A stretch of 64,000 bases of DNA from Actinomycetota bacterium. GTDB lineage: Bacteria > Actinomycetota > Coriobacteriia > Anaerosomatales > UBA912. The notes beneath the pieces were generated by a model. That model made no database searches and had not been told where the DNA came from. It was given only the letters and a program-made list of their open reading frames with translations. Location of the stretch: assembly GCA_018334075.1 (NCBI GenBank), contig JAGXSC010000053.1, forward strand, positions 19,781-83,780. The letters run 5' to 3'. The translations under genes were made by a program, and so were the position numbers. This document shows, piece after piece, positions 1-10,400 of the stretch (position 1 is the stretch's first letter; every line of letters starts with the position of its first letter).

Positions 1-470
1 TCCTCGTAGAATGGCGCGACCTGCATGGTGGCGGGCTCGCCAAGCATGTGCACGATCACGATCCCGGCTCCTGACGCCGAGGCAACCGAGGCCATCGCGG
101 AGTCGCTAAATCCACTTACGTCGTTGATGATGTGGGCTCCCGCCTCAATGCAGGCGGCGGCCACCGAAGCATGCCGGGTATCGATCGAAACCGGAAACGT
201 CCCCTCGGCGGCAAGCACCGAAACCACAGGCAAGACACGTGCGATCTCGTCGGCCGGCGAGATCGAAGCCGCGCCGGGCCTGGTAGATTCTCCGCCCACA
301 TCGATGATGTCGGCTCCGGCGTCAAGCAGGTGCTGGGCGTGTGCCAGGGCGCTATCAACGCAGGCGGTGCTTCCACCGTCAAAGAACGAGTCAGGGGTGA
401 CGTTGACTATCCCCATGACCAACGGACGATCCAAAATCAGGTCGATGCCACCACAACGCCAGATTCGCAT
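1..470 (-). CDS. folP: Dihydropteroate synthase, C-terminal part cut by window edge
   Basis: Joins p-aminobenzoate to the pterin pyrophosphate to form dihydropteroate in cytosolic folate synthesis. The translated minus strand gives an N-terminus containing MGIVNVTPDSF (pterin/phosphate site), then DAGADIIDVGGEST and later INDVSGF, all classic DHPS signatures in the right order. About 156 codons are visible; the remaining part of the barrel lies beyond base 1. The start is the ATG at 470, preceded by the purine-rich Shine-Dalgarno GGAGGGGA at 481-488. It follows folE by 27 bases and closes the tilS-hpt-ftsH-folE-folP gene order, a common actinobacterial arrangement. The family assignment is secure from motifs; only the C-terminus is unseen. 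Confidence 0.95.
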   Translation of the reverse strand, partial: MRIWRCGGIDLILDRPLVMGIVNVTPDSFFDGGSTACVDSALAHAQHLLDAGADIIDVGGESTRPGAASISPADEIARVLPVVSVLAAEGTFPVSIDTRHASVAAACIEAGAHIINDVSGFSDSAMASVASASGAGIVIVHMLGEPATMQVAPFYE

Positions 471-497
471 GGCGCTAAACTCCCCTCCACTTTTGGT

Positions 498-1061
498 CTA
501 TCTTCCGGTGATAAGCGACATCGCCTCGGCGCGAGTCGCGGTGTTGCTCTGTAGCAATCCCCTTACCGCACTTGTCGTTGTAATCGCTCCAGGTTTGTTC
601 ACCCCACGCATCGACATGCAAAGATGCTCCGCTTCGATGACAACTATCGCTCCTGCGGGATCGAGGCACTCCACCAGTGTGTCGACGATCTGCGATGTGA
701 GGCGCTCTTGCACCTGGGGCCGTCGCGCGAACGAATCTACCAGACGCGCGAGCTTGGAGAGGCCACATATCCGGCCGCTTTTCCCAGGGATGTACGCTAC
801 ATGTGCACGCCCAAAAAATGGCGTCAGGTGATGCTCGCACATCGAATACAGGGGGATATCGCGAACGAGGACCATCTCCTGATGGCCCTCGTCAAACATA
901 ATCCGCAGATGCTCGGCCGGATTGTCGAAAAGCCCGCTGAAAACCTCAGCGTACATCTCGGCAACCCTGCGAGGTGTCTGCGCCAAGCCCTCCCGGTCAG
1001 GATCCTCTCCTATCCCTTCGAGAATCAGCCGGACGCCCTGCTCGATCTTGCCTTGGTTCAT
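498..1061 (-). CDS. folE: GTP cyclohydrolase I (FolE, type IA)
   Basis: Converts GTP to dihydroneopterin triphosphate, the first step of the folate pathway that the downstream folP gene continues. The 187-residue length is normal for the type IA enzyme. Visible hallmarks are the early helix with [19 protein letters not shown], the zinc-ligand stretch [12 protein letters not shown], the [10 protein letters not shown] helix and the HLCMSMRGV segment carrying the third zinc ligand. The ATG overlaps the ftsH stop by 4 bases (ATGA), so translation is probably coupled to ftsH. Nothing looks truncated or unusual. Confidence 0.97.
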   Translation of the reverse strand: MNQGKIEQGVRLILEGIGEDPDREGLAQTPRRVAEMYAEVFSGLFDNPAEHLRIMFDEGHQEMVLVRDIPLYSMCEHHLTPFFGRAHVAYIPGKSGRICGLSKLARLVDSFARRPQVQERLTSQIVDTLVECLDPAGAIVVIEAEHLCMSMRGVNKPGAITTTSAVRGLLQSNTATRAEAMSLITGR

Positions 1062-3043
1062 GAGCCACCCTTGGCCGTATCAGCTATGGGGATCAGCGGT
1101 TTTGCCGCTTCCAAAGGCTCCTCGGTGCTTTCCACCGCCGCCGCGACTTCCTCAGAGGGCTCTTCCTGGTCTTTATCGGCCTTTTGCGCCGCTTCCTCCT
1201 TCAGGAACTCCTCCCAGCGATCTTCGAGCAACGCCTGCAGCTCTTCCTTATCAACGGTCTCGCGCTCGATGAGCACCTTGGCGAGAAGGTCGAGTTGCTC
1301 GCGACGCTCGGCCAGGATCGTTCTCGCCTTGTCGTAAGCCTGATCGATAAGCGCCCGTATCTCCTTGTCTATCTCATAGGCGATCTCGGGGCTGTAATCG
1401 GCGTTCGCGGAGAAATCCCTGCCGAGAAAGACCTCGTGGGTCGCATCGCCAAAGGTCTGCGGCCCGAGCTTCTCGGACATGCCGAATCTGGTCACCATCT
1501 GCTTTGCGATCTTTGTCGCGCGCTCAATGTCGTTGCTCGCGCCAGTCGTGATATCGCCGATTGCAAGCGCCTCCGCGACTCGGCCGCCGAGCATCATGGC
1601 AATCTGGTCGAGCATCTGACTGCGGGAGTTTAGGAACCTGTCCTCCTGTGGCAGCGCCAGCGTATAGCCGAGCGCCTGACCTCTCGCGATGATCGATATC
1701 TTGTGGATCGGATCGGTGTTGGGAAGCACATGGCCGACGAGAGCGTGTCCCGCCTCATGGTAGGCGATGATGCGCTTCTCCTCATCGGAGATCAGGCGGC
1801 TTTTGCGCTCGGGACCGGCTATCACTCGCTCGATTGCCTCATCTAGCTCGACCATGCTGATCTTCTTCTTGCCATACCGAGCGGCGAGCAGGGCTGACTC
1901 GTTTACGAGGTTGGCGAGGTCTGCTCCAGTGAAGCCAGGCGTCCTGCGCGCAAGGACCCCGAGATCGATATCCTCGTCCATTGGTTTCCCTTGAGCATAA
2001 ATCTCCAGGATCGCCCTGCGTCCTTTGAGATCGGGTCGATCCACGACGATCTGCCTGTCAAATCGGCCTGGCCGAAGAAGCGCTGGATCGAGGATGTCCG
2101 GGCGGTTGGTGGCCGCAATGAGGATGATGTTGTCCTTGATATCAAAGCCGTCCATCTCCACAAGCAGCTGGTTTAGCGTCTGCTCCCGTTCGTCATGGCC
2201 GCCACCGAGCCCAGCGCCACGCTGACGGCCGACGGCGTCGATCTCGTCCATGAAGATTATGCAGGGGCTAGACGCCTTGGCCTGCTCGAACAGGTCGCGC
2301 ACCCTGCTGGCGCCGACTCCAACGAACATCTCGACGAAATCCGAACCCGATATTGAGAAAAACGGCACAGCCGCCTCACCAGCCACGGCGCGGGCAAGCA
2401 ACGTCTTTCCTGTTCCCGGCGGGCCGACGAGCAGTACGCCTTTGGGAATCTTCGCGCCGAGGGCCTGGAACTTCCCGGGGTTTGCGAGAAACTCCTTGAT
2501 CTCGTGCAGTTCTTCGATCGCCTCATCTACTCCGGCAACGTCTTTGAAGGTGATCCTCGGCTGGTCGCGCGTCATCCGCTTGGCCTTGGCCTTGCCGAAG
2601 TTCATGACCTTGGAGTTGCCGCCCTGCATCTGCGAGAGCAAAAAGATGAGCAATCCGGCAAAGAGCAGGATCGGCAGAAAGTTGAGTGCGATCGTTCCCC
2701 ATGGGATCGGGGATTCAGGATCCACTCTGTACTCGACGTCCGGGTGTGCGGCCATCAGCTCATTGAGGCTGTCAGCGCCCACGTAGGTCGAGGTATAGTC
2801 CACAAGCGCGTTTCTGCCTTCTCGCCTCTCGGCAGGTGAAGGCCAGAACTGGCCCGTGACGAGCGACTCGGCGACTTTAAAGTCAGCGCTGATCACGCGA
2901 CCATCCTTGACGGCCTGAACGAACTCGGTGGTCGAGATTTCGGTAGGCGTGACCTGCTCCCGAGCAAACGACCCCGCAAAGACATAGACCAGGCCTACCA
3001 GTAACAGCAAATATAGAAGAATCGTACGTACATTCTTGTTCAC
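1058..3043 (-). CDS. ftsH: ATP-dependent zinc metalloprotease FtsH
   Basis: Membrane-anchored AAA+ protease that unfolds and degrades membrane and short-lived cytosolic proteins. The 661 residues show a first transmembrane helix at about 7-24, an extracytoplasmic domain, a second helix at about 118-137, then the AAA module with Walker A GPPGTGKT near 208, Walker B IIFMDEID and the SRH, and the M41 protease domain with the zinc motif HEAGH near 432. The C-terminus is acidic and low-complexity (many E, K and A), as is usual in actinobacterial FtsH. It sits between hpt and folE, a frequent neighbour pair, and overlaps folE by 4 bases. Confidence 0.98.
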   Translation of the reverse strand: MNKNVRTILLYLLLLVGLVYVFAGSFAREQVTPTEISTTEFVQAVKDGRVISADFKVAESLVTGQFWPSPAERREGRNALVDYTSTYVGADSLNELMAAHPDVEYRVDPESPIPWGTIALNFLPILLFAGLLIFLLSQMQGGNSKVMNFGKAKAKRMTRDQPRITFKDVAGVDEAIEELHEIKEFLANPGKFQALGAKIPKGVLLVGPPGTGKTLLARAVAGEAAVPFFSISGSDFVEMFVGVGASRVRDLFEQAKASSPCIIFMDEIDAVGRQRGAGLGGGHDEREQTLNQLLVEMDGFDIKDNIILIAATNRPDILDPALLRPGRFDRQIVVDRPDLKGRRAILEIYAQGKPMDEDIDLGVLARRTPGFTGADLANLVNESALLAARYGKKKISMVELDEAIERVIAGPERKSRLISDEEKRIIAYHEAGHALVGHVLPNTDPIHKISIIARGQALGYTLALPQEDRFLNSRSQMLDQIAMMLGGRVAEALAIGDITTGASNDIERATKIAKQMVTRFGMSEKLGPQTFGDATHEVFLGRDFSANADYSPEIAYEIDKEIRALIDQAYDKARTILAERREQLDLLAKVLIERETVDKEELQALLEDRWEEFLKEEAAQKADKDQEEPSEEVAAAVESTEEPLEAAKPLIPIADTAKGGS

Positions 3044-3090
3044 GATCTAACTACTCCCGTCTGAAATGATCAAAGAAAAACAACCGCCAT

Positions 3091-3630
3091 CTAGTTCGCG
3101 TACACCTCGGGTTTCAGCACACCGATGTACGGAAGATTCCGGTACCTCTCTCCGTAATCGAGCCCGTACCCCACGACGAACTCATCGGGGATCTCAAAGC
3201 CTACGTACTTACAGTTGATAGGTACCCTTCTTTTGCCCTTTTTATCCAGCAAAGTCACAACTTCAAGAGACGAGGGATTGCGTGACGCGAGATTTTTGAG
3301 CAGATACTTCAGGGTCAAGCCTGTGTCCAAGACATCTTCGACAACAAGCACATGTCTGCCCTCGATGCTCTCGTCCAGGTCTTTGATGATCCGGACGACT
3401 CCCGAAGACTGCGTTGAGGAGCCATAGCTGGACACAGCCATGAAATCAACCTCGACCGGAAGCGAGATGGCCCGCGCCAGGTCGGCCACGAAAAGCGCAG
3501 CCCCACGCAGAACTGCGACGAGCAGCACCTGCTTATCGGCGTACTCCTCCGAGATAGACTCCCCCATCTCGGCGATGCGCTGCCTAATCTGCTCTTCGGT
3601 CAGTACTACGCGATCAATATCCTGGTGCAT
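3091..3630 (-). CDS. hpt: Hypoxanthine phosphoribosyltransferase
   Basis: Transfers the phosphoribosyl group of PRPP to hypoxanthine (and usually guanine) for purine salvage. The 179-residue protein has the typical bacterial HPRT size, the PRPP-binding loop [14 protein letters not shown] near 95-108, the flexible-loop region [10 protein letters not shown] and the C-terminal [19 protein letters not shown] signature. It starts 46 bases after tilS and ends 48 bases before ftsH, a widely conserved tilS-hpt-ftsH cluster. If the futalosine operon at 18-23 kb releases hypoxanthine, this enzyme could recapture it; that link is inference. Confidence 0.97.
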   Translation of the reverse strand: MHQDIDRVVLTEEQIRQRIAEMGESISEEYADKQVLLVAVLRGAALFVADLARAISLPVEVDFMAVSSYGSSTQSSGVVRIIKDLDESIEGRHVLVVEDVLDTGLTLKYLLKNLASRNPSSLEVVTLLDKKGKRRVPINCKYVGFEIPDEFVVGYGLDYGERYRNLPYIGVLKPEVYAN

Positions 3631-3675
3631 CCGCGCTCCTCATCCTTACTATCGATCTTCATCCGCCATATGCGG

Positions 3676-5082
3676 TCACTCACCCGGTTCCCAAGTGAGC
3701 CGAACCGGATTACGAGTTTCCGGAGTCACCTTGTAATCCTCGCTCATCCGAACACCGGCCAACCACACAATACAATCTCCGTCTCGTACCACAGGAATCC
3801 TCGGTCGCAGACGGGCGGGTACTTTTTCATCTATCAACATGTCCGAAAGCTTCCTGGTTCCGCTCATCCCAAGGGGACGCATCCTGTCTCCCGGCCTAAC
3901 GCAGGTGACTGACAGGGATTCAGAAACAGCTCCGCCGTCTATCACCACCGAACACGCACTCCCGGAAAGATCGCCATGAGCAGCGCGACTGGCACGAAGT
4001 CTACCTGCGATGCCGAGATCGGCGGTACCAGGTATTGGGAGCAAAGAGGGTGCCAGCGTCTGAAGGTCCTCTCCCGTATGCAAGACAGTAATTGTACCGT
4101 ACCGCGTCTCGACGCGCAGTCCTCCCGGTAAATCGCGAGCGAAATATCCGCCCCGGTCGTCTCCGCAAGCCTCGGCAAGAGCTTCGACGTGGTCGAACTC
4201 CACTCGCGAAGCCTGCGGGAAGTGGGCCTTCAGGACCTCGCGAATCACCCGGCGGCGCATGGGCTGCGAAAGCCGCGCCAGCCCGGCCCGGTCGAGGGTG
4301 AGTGCGGCGCCGTTCTTCCCGGCGATCTCGCGCGCGTGCTCCCTGGCCACCTCGGCCAGCAGGTCGTTTTCCGCCGAGAGAACCTCCACCGAGCGCAAGA
4401 CGGCCTCGTCAAAGCGCGGATTGATCTGCCGCATCATCGGCACGACCTCGTGGCGGATGCGCGCGCGCAACCGGGTGGTGTCCAGATTGCTCGCGTCTTC
4501 GCGCCAGGGCTGAGCGAGCGAGGAGAGATGGGTGCGAACCAGCTCGCGTGAGCACTCGGCAAGCGGGCGGATGATCCGGCCTCGGCGAGGACGCAGCGAA
4601 GACAACCCCCCTGACCCCGCGCCGGTGATGACGCGCATCAGGTAAGTCTCGACCCGGTCATCCCTGGTGTGCCCGGTCGCGATGCACCCGCTCTCCATCG
4701 GGATACCCGCACTTGCGCAGCGCGAGTCGAGCTCCTCTGCCGCAAGGCGATATCGCACCTCGCGGCCGGCGTCCTCGAGATTCTGGCCCGCCGAGGCGGC
4801 GAGTGCGGCGACATCGACTCGAGCGACTTCCAGCTCGACGCCCAGGCGAGCGCAAAGGTCCCTGACGAAGCTCTCGTCGGCGTCTGACTCGGCTCCCCGC
4901 AGCATATGGTTGATGTGAATCGCCGAGAGACGCAGGCCCTGGCCCAGTTGCCCTGTCGCGAACAGATGGAGCAGCGCGACCGAATCCGCGCCGCCCGAAA
5001 CCATGACCACCACAGCCGCACCGGGAGGCACAAGGTCATAGCGCTCACAGGTCGCTCGCGCAATGTCGGAAAGCTCTGTCAT
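3676..5082 (-). CDS. tilS: tRNA(Ile)-lysidine synthetase TilS
   Basis: Attaches lysine to C34 of the CAU-anticodon isoleucine tRNA, changing its decoding to AUA. The N-terminal PP-loop ATPase carries VMVSGGADSVALLH near 27-40, the family's SGGxDS pyrophosphate loop, followed by HINHMLRG and the GHTRDDRVET segment. The C-terminal half holds the substrate-binding region and a TilS C-terminal domain ending in IPVVRDGDCIVWLAGVR. The 468-residue length is full. It is the promoter-proximal gene of the block leading to folP. The ATG at 5082 gives the expected N-terminus; shorter readings in other frames lack these motifs. Confidence 0.96.
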   Translation of the reverse strand: MTELSDIARATCERYDLVPPGAAVVVMVSGGADSVALLHLFATGQLGQGLRLSAIHINHMLRGAESDADESFVRDLCARLGVELEVARVDVAALAASAGQNLEDAGREVRYRLAAEELDSRCASAGIPMESGCIATGHTRDDRVETYLMRVITGAGSGGLSSLRPRRGRIIRPLAECSRELVRTHLSSLAQPWREDASNLDTTRLRARIRHEVVPMMRQINPRFDEAVLRSVEVLSAENDLLAEVAREHAREIAGKNGAALTLDRAGLARLSQPMRRRVIREVLKAHFPQASRVEFDHVEALAEACGDDRGGYFARDLPGGLRVETRYGTITVLHTGEDLQTLAPSLLPIPGTADLGIAGRLRASRAAHGDLSGSACSVVIDGGAVSESLSVTCVRPGDRMRPLGMSGTRKLSDMLIDEKVPARLRPRIPVVRDGDCIVWLAGVRMSEDYKVTPETRNPVRLTWEPGE

Positions 5083-5139
5083 GTGTACAGATTACATCCG
5101 GTGAGAAGAGTGCGCGAGTTCGCGGGAGGAAAAACGCGG

Positions 5140-5595
5140 TCAGATCCAGCCGCGCTCCTCGGCGATGCGAACCACCATCGCGGCCGTCTGGCCGGTAAGA
5201 GCGGCGCAATAGGCGTGGCGCTCCTCGCCATCCATGCCGCCGAAAGGAGCGATAAGGCTGCCGCAGGCCGTGGCCCGGTTGAGCTCCTGGAACTCGCGAC
5301 GCACCTGCTCTGTGGCGGCGGTCGACTCCTCCCAGGCGCCGTCCAGCTGAGTGCGTCCCGCCAGCAATCCCACCGCCATGATCGCGCCGACAAGGGCGCC
5401 GCACGTGGTGCCGTCGCCTGCGATGCCGCCCCAAAATCCGCTTCCGAGCGACATGATCTCCGAGGGAAGGCGGTTGCCGGCGGCGTCATTTACCACCGTC
5501 AGCACCGCTTCGCAGCAAAACATCCCATCGTCATAGAGCGCTTCTGCGCTCCTGGCGGCTTCGGTGGCCTTCGATGAGGATGTGAGCATCGGCAT
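5140..5595 (-). CDS. C_GCAxxG_C_C family redox protein
   Basis: A 151-residue protein of the C_GCAxxG_C_C family (putative redox-active proteins, often near metal- or electron-transfer genes). Visible hallmarks are an N-terminal FCCEAVL, a central GDGTTCGALVGAI matching the GxGTxCGAxxGA core, then a conserved-cysteine region (ATACGSL) and HAYCAAL near the C-terminus. No signal peptide or membrane segment is present, so it is presumably cytosolic. It stands alone, 57 bases beyond tilS on the same strand, with its own AT-rich upstream region at 5596-5640. The biochemical role is not established for the family; the cysteine pattern supports disulfide or metal chemistry only as inference. Confidence 0.85.
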   Translation of the reverse strand: MPMLTSSSKATEAARSAEALYDDGMFCCEAVLTVVNDAAGNRLPSEIMSLGSGFWGGIAGDGTTCGALVGAIMAVGLLAGRTQLDGAWEESTAATEQVRREFQELNRATACGSLIAPFGGMDGEERHAYCAALTGQTAAMVVRIAEERGWI

Positions 5596-5682
5596 ATTTC
5601 CCTCGCTTGAGCAAAGTAATATATGAATCGTTTATACCATATATCACTCAAAGTGCAAGTCCCCGGCGAGGCCGCAACGGCG

Positions 5683-6043
5683 CTATCTCCATCTGTAGTC
5701 CCAGTTCTCGGCTTCCACATTGACTTCTATTCCATCAATAACGACTACCGTATCGCTCTTCCAGGTGATGCGCGGCACTCCATGCGGAGATGGCTCGTTC
5801 AGGTAGATGTTCCTGGGCTTCGAGCCCAAATCCAGCCCGACGACCTCTGCTCTCACCACGGTGCGCCCAGCTGCGCCGGGATCTATGAAGTAGGCTCTGA
5901 CCAACCGGTCCCCTGAGGGAGAGGAGGACTCGATTACCAGTTCGCCTGCTGGCAGAAGCATCAGGGTACCCATGCGAAGGTACAAGGTACCCGCCCAGAA
6001 CAATGAAGCACAGAAAGACTACAGCGATCCACCACTTTTTCAT
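5683..6043 (-). pseudogene. DUF5412-family membrane protein, apparent frameshift
   Basis: The last ~95 codons encode a DUF5412-type domain, with LPAGELVIESSSPSGDR near its start, then KPRNIYLNEP and TVVVIDGIEVNV. That frame has a stop just upstream and only a TTG at 6003 to begin from. A neighbouring frame supplies what the family normally starts with: ATG at 6043 behind a purine-rich ribosome site, followed by MKKWWIAVVFLCFIVLGG, a transmembrane segment. Joining the two needs a one-base shift between about 5960 and 6000, near two GGTACC repeats. Either the gene is mutated or the base call is wrong. It is the last gene of the RHS-led group. Function is unknown for the family. Confidence 0.6.
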
Positions 6044-6153
6044 CCGTGTCTCCCGCCTCCTCACGACCAGAGCACCCATACTCGCAGGATCATACCTTAG
6101 CACCTCATCGCCGCGATACGCTTCCTTGGTCTCACGCTCGAGAGCCGAGGCGA

Positions 6154-6360
6154 TCACCCCTCTCTTTTGCTCCCGCTGCGCATGATTACGATGAGCGCCG
6201 CCACTCCAGTCGCAAGCGTCGCCGACGCTGTTGTCCAAATCAGGTCAGATGCGGTAATACGGACGCTTTCATGAAGGGGGTCCGTGAGAATACCAAGTCC
6301 TTCCGCGATGACGATTGAAATGCTGATGATGCCTCCCGTGCCGTCCCCGGGCCTACTCAC
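6154..6360 (-). CDS. Small hypothetical membrane protein
   Basis: A 68-residue ORF beginning at a GTG that overlaps the stop of the preceding lipoprotein gene by 8 bases, which suggests translational coupling. It contains two hydrophobic stretches, GGIISISIVIAEGLGIL near 9-25 and a stronger one, ATLATGVAALIVIM, near 47-60, then a short basic tail (RSGSKREG). I do not recognise a family. Support comes from the overlap, the lack of a competing frame and the hydrophobic pattern. It could be a spurious ORF, since nothing but context argues for it. Confidence 0.45.
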   Translation of the reverse strand: MSRPGDGTGGIISISIVIAEGLGILTDPLHESVRITASDLIWTTASATLATGVAALIVIMRSGSKREG

Positions 6361-6928
6361 TCTTCGACAGCTGCAACAGCTCCACGAGGTGCTCGCTCAG
6401 TTCACCTTCAGGGACCTCGGGCATCCAGGGTCCCTGGTCGCCGCGCAGCACACTTATCCAGAGATGCTCTCCTGCCGGACCTGACCTGTGTTCGTTGAAA
6501 GACCAGTATCCTTCCTGTTCAACGATAACAGTGACGATCTCCGGGGTATCGCGCACGAGCCGTGCGCCCTCCCGTTCGAGGTCCCTCTCAGCACGCTTGC
6601 GGCTAAGCTCCTCGGTGATCACCTGAATGAGCAAGAGAGTCTCGTGCTCTCGCTCGGGTTCCGAAAGTGCGATGTCGCTGTGGATGCCATTCATCTCCTC
6701 GAGCGTCCCCCGTCCGTGCCTGATGATATCACCCTCCCAGCCATCCGGAACCACAATCGTCCATGAATCAGACAGGCGCACACTGTCGCCGGGCCCCACC
6801 GCTGTGATGCGAGTCATCCCGCAGCCGGATAGCGCGACAACGGCGAGCAGGGCGACCAGAAGGCCGCCAACGCTGCGACCCAAGGCGCCTGCGGTCGGCG
6901 GCTGCACTGGCCAACTGCCTTTGATCAT
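6353..6928 (-). CDS. Hypothetical lipoprotein in the RHS-led operon
   Basis: A 191-residue predicted lipoprotein. From the ATG at 6928 the N-terminus has a charged start, a hydrophobic core (GGLLVALLAVVALSGC) and a lipobox with Cys near 36, so the mature protein should be anchored outside the membrane. The start is set by GGGAGGG at 6933-6940; an upstream in-frame ATG at 6946 lacks one. The mature part opens with SWTIVVPDGWEGD, a pattern also present in the preceding gene (VELSIPEGYEAW), so the two may be distant paralogues. I recognise no named family. It follows the 6949-7476 gene by 20 bases and overlaps the next small gene. Confidence 0.7.
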   Translation of the reverse strand: MIKGSWPVQPPTAGALGRSVGGLLVALLAVVALSGCGMTRITAVGPGDSVRLSDSWTIVVPDGWEGDIIRHGRGTLEEMNGIHSDIALSEPEREHETLLLIQVITEELSRKRAERDLEREGARLVRDTPEIVTVIVEQEGYWSFNEHRSGPAGEHLWISVLRGDQGPWMPEVPEGELSEHLVELLQLSKSE

Positions 6929-6948
6929 CGTACCCTCCCTAGCCACCG

Positions 6949-7476
6949 TTACTCGCGCAAGAACCTCACTATCGCTTCCTCGGCCGAGTCTTCATCGCTC
7001 TCAAGGGCCGGACGGTAAACGGTAACCACCACGGCACCCCCCTCAACTTCCTTTATGACCCTGGCCAGGGCATTCACCTCCAGATCATCCTGCGGGGCCT
7101 GAAAGATACCCCACTCCCACGAGTCAGGAAGCATGGCGGGCGCAGGCTTGACAGCCACCTCAGAGCGCAATGCGGGAAGCGCCCTGCTCGCCACTTGAGA
7201 TGGCAGCACAAGCGCTCTCAGAACCAAGTCGAGGGCTTCATTTGAGCGGTAAACATCAAAGCGCCGATATGGCTCATCAACCGTCCACGCCTCGTAACCC
7301 TCGGGAATCGACAGTTCGACGCCTTCTGCAACCATAAGCACGTCCGGACCGACTGTGGGATCCTCGTTCATGAAAATCCCCAAATAGACGTATGCGAATG
7401 CAAATGCGAGCAACGCAGCAAAAAACGTCAATCCGCCAATTATCGCCAGCTTTCGTGTCAGGCGCAGTCGCCTCAT
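6949..7476 (-). CDS. Hypothetical membrane-anchored protein overlapping the RHS gene
   Basis: A 175-residue protein with a basic N-terminus (MRRLRLTRK), one transmembrane helix at about 11-32 and an extracytoplasmic domain. The domain starts with a VELSIPEGYEAW segment and ends in a segment resembling beta strands (GGAVVVTVYRP). The chosen ATG at 7476 overlaps the RHS stop codon as ATGA and has AGGAG at 7483-7487, inside the RHS 3' end, at ideal spacing; the earlier ATG at 7482 sits too close. The coupling ties it to the RHS protein. It could be an accessory or protective partner, but an anchored external domain would not suit immunity to a cytosolic toxin. No family recognised. Confidence 0.75.
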   Translation of the reverse strand: MRRLRLTRKLAIIGGLTFFAALLAFAFAYVYLGIFMNEDPTVGPDVLMVAEGVELSIPEGYEAWTVDEPYRRFDVYRSNEALDLVLRALVLPSQVASRALPALRSEVAVKPAPAMLPDSWEWGIFQAPQDDLEVNALARVIKEVEGGAVVVTVYRPALESDEDSAEEAIVRFLRE

Positions 7477-10400
7477 GCCCATCTCCTAATCTGTCCGAGC
7501 CGAATACCGAACATTGCGATTCGTGCCATTCGGGCCGCATCGCCTAAGTACCGGCGCTTAAACCAACTATAATCGGGATGTGGATGGTTGCTGAAATACT
7601 CTAGAAGCCCCATTTCCTCACCCATGGTCGACACGTAGATGTGTCGTGCTTCGAGCCACCTGGCCGGCATAGTTGTTCTCATCTCATTGTAAACAATGGC
7701 CCGGGCGGTCCGAAAGAACCACCGCGCGTTTTCCAGGTACCACGTTCCTCTTGCAATAGCAGGAATAAAGTTCAGCACCGGTACACGAAGGATCCATTCG
7801 GGACTGGGACGCTCCCTGACCACCGCTCTCCAGAGGCTCTGAATCCGCTGACTCACCAACCCCGTCGGATCCACCTTGCCCACCGGGTCGCCTGCGCAGT
7901 ACTGGTACGCGCTCTCCTCGCCGTCGGCACGGGCGGGGTCTTTCGAAAGGAAGCGCATCGTGGCCGGGTCGTAGTGGCGCTGCGAGAGGTAGTAGGTCTG
8001 CGAGTGGGCGTCGTATACGTAGCCCGCGTAGCGAAGCGGCTGGCGGGCGGCGATCGCGGTGGCCAGGGCGGTGGTGACAGAGGAGTTGGCGACACCGTTT
8101 GCGGTGTGCGAGATCACAGCGCCGTAAGGATCGTAGGTGTAGCGGGCGAATACAGCGCCTGCCACGGTCGCGAGCGCGACGACATCGCCCCTGTCGTTCG
8201 TCGCGATATGGAAGGTCGTGGGCGTGGCTGTGCCGCTGGTGTGCACCGCCGCGTACGGGCGGTTCTGCTCGTCGTAAAGGTAGGCTATCCTCCACGCCGA
8301 GGCGCCTTGCGTGGCGGCAAGCGAGAGCAGCGTGATGCCGTCGTAGGCGTAAGTCGTAGTAGTCGTCCGGGAGCCTTCTGTAAGCACCGTCTGCGTGCGC
8401 TGGCCGGCCGCGTCGTAGGTGTAGGTTGCGGCAGAAGAGCCCCTTCTCCAGGTGACAAGGCGGCTCGCATCATCCCAGCCAAAAGAGGTCGTGACCCCGC
8501 CTGAAGTCGATGAGGTGCGTCTGCCAAGGGCGTCGTTTGCATAGGTCGTTTCGACACTTCCCCTGGTCGAGCGCCTGAGGCGGTCGTCGGTCGCGGCGGG
8601 ACTGGCGGTATCGGTTACCGAAAACGTTGACGTCACACCGCCCGACACGGCCCTTGTAAGGTTGCCGCGCTCATCGAAGGTGTAATCCCACGCGGCAGAG
8701 CCAAGCCTTGCGCTTGCAAGCCTGCCGGAACCGGTGTAGGTGTAGGCGGATCTCACGGAAGACGCTCCTGTGACTGTGACACTCTCTTCGATCTTGCGGC
8801 CGGTATCGGCGTCGTAGGTGTAGACGGCATCGATGCCCGGCGCGGTCTGCTCGATGAGCTTGCCGGCCGCATCGTATCTCGCGCTTCCCGGCCGTCCCGC
8901 AACCCTCCAGTTCAACCGGCGGCCCTCATTGTCGCGCGCGGTTACCGTCGCTTCGAGCGAAACTCCTGTTCCGCGGACGGTCCGCGTGCTCTCATGACCG
9001 AGCTGGTCATAAAGGATCGTGGTGGTAAGACCCAGGTGCTCAACGGTTGCGGTGGAAACCCTTCTGGTGCCTCCCGCGTAAGCGAACGTGCTCCTCACAC
9101 CCGCAGGTGACTGCGTGGTCGCAACCGAGCGGGAAAGTCCATCGTAGGCTGTCTCGATGCGCCTGATCTGCGACCCGTCTCTGCCCCTGTGCGTTTCGGA
9201 TGCGACTCTGCCAAACGCGTCGTATCCGGTTTGCACCGTGCGGTCGGCAGGATCGGTGACGGCTACCGTGCGGCCAAGCCCGTCGTAAACGCTCCTCGTC
9301 GTCCTCCCGGCGCCATTGGGGGGGATGATGCTCTCGGAAGTGACAAGTCCGCGCCTGTCGAACGTGCGCCTCTTTTGGATTCCGTCAAAGTCGGTCTCGG
9401 CGAGCACCCAGGAAAGCGCGTTATACACCGTGGTGGATGGCTTGCCGAGCTCCGCGCTTATCTGACGGCCGAGCAAGTCGTAGGTGAAACTCGTCACGGC
9501 CGCCTCTTTTGTACCGGCAGCTTTCACGCTCTCGATCAGGCGGCCCGCAAGATCGTAGACGAACGTGTCGGTGACAGTGATATCGCCTTCAGTCGGCCGA
9601 GTCTCGGAGATGCGATTACCGCTTGCATCATAAGCATATACGACCCGCTGTCCGTCCGCACTCTCGGTGCTCAGCACGCGACCGGAAGCAGAGTAAGTGG
9701 TCACCTCTGCCGTCCCGGTTGTATTGCCCGGGGCCATGACATGCGTCACGCGACCAAGCGCGTCATACACCGTGCGAGTCGCTCTCGACAGATCGGCGCC
9801 GTGTGCAGAAAGCGGAACAACAGGTGACCACTCGGCCACAATATTTCCGGCAGCGTTGTGCCAGCGGGTCGTCACGCCCTCAATCGTGTGGGTGGTTGAG
9901 CGGGCGCGGCCAAGCGTATCGAGATTGTGCATAATCGAAAAGGCGACAGCCCCGTCAAGGAAATAGTCTTCGCGTGTGACGTTGCCAAGCGCGTCGTAGG
10001 TGTATCCGACTCTATCGACAACCTGCCCTCCAGCCTGGCGGCCTGACGTGATTACCCTGCCAAGCGCATCGTGTGTATTGGTTGTCGCGGTACCGGAAGC
10101 GTTTCTTGATAGCGCGAGGTGTCCTGCGAGCGTGTACGTGTTCGTCTCGGTCACAAAACCTTCGGCATCAGTGCGGCTGACGAGGTTGCCAAACGCGTCG
10201 TAGGAGCTTCTTTCCGTAAGCGTTACCGGGGTGGTGGCGTCAAAAGACAGCATGACTCCGGGTCGGCTCACCTGCAAGGGCTCGCCGTTTGGCGCAAAAC
10301 CTGCGTCCCCAAAGCGGGTAGTGACCGTTTCGGTGCTGCTGATGGCGCGCGTCTCACTCACGGTGCGGCCAAAAGCGTCATACGTCCACTCAGTACGAGC

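Noticed and set aside
25..831. 268-residue plus-strand open frame at the left edge
   Set aside because: Antisense to folP and folE, whose motifs are unmistakable on the minus strand.
5735..6238. 167-residue minus-strand open frame
   Set aside because: Only the stretch after the ATG at 6043 looks real, as the displaced N-terminus of the DUF5412 gene; the rest is out-of-frame reading.
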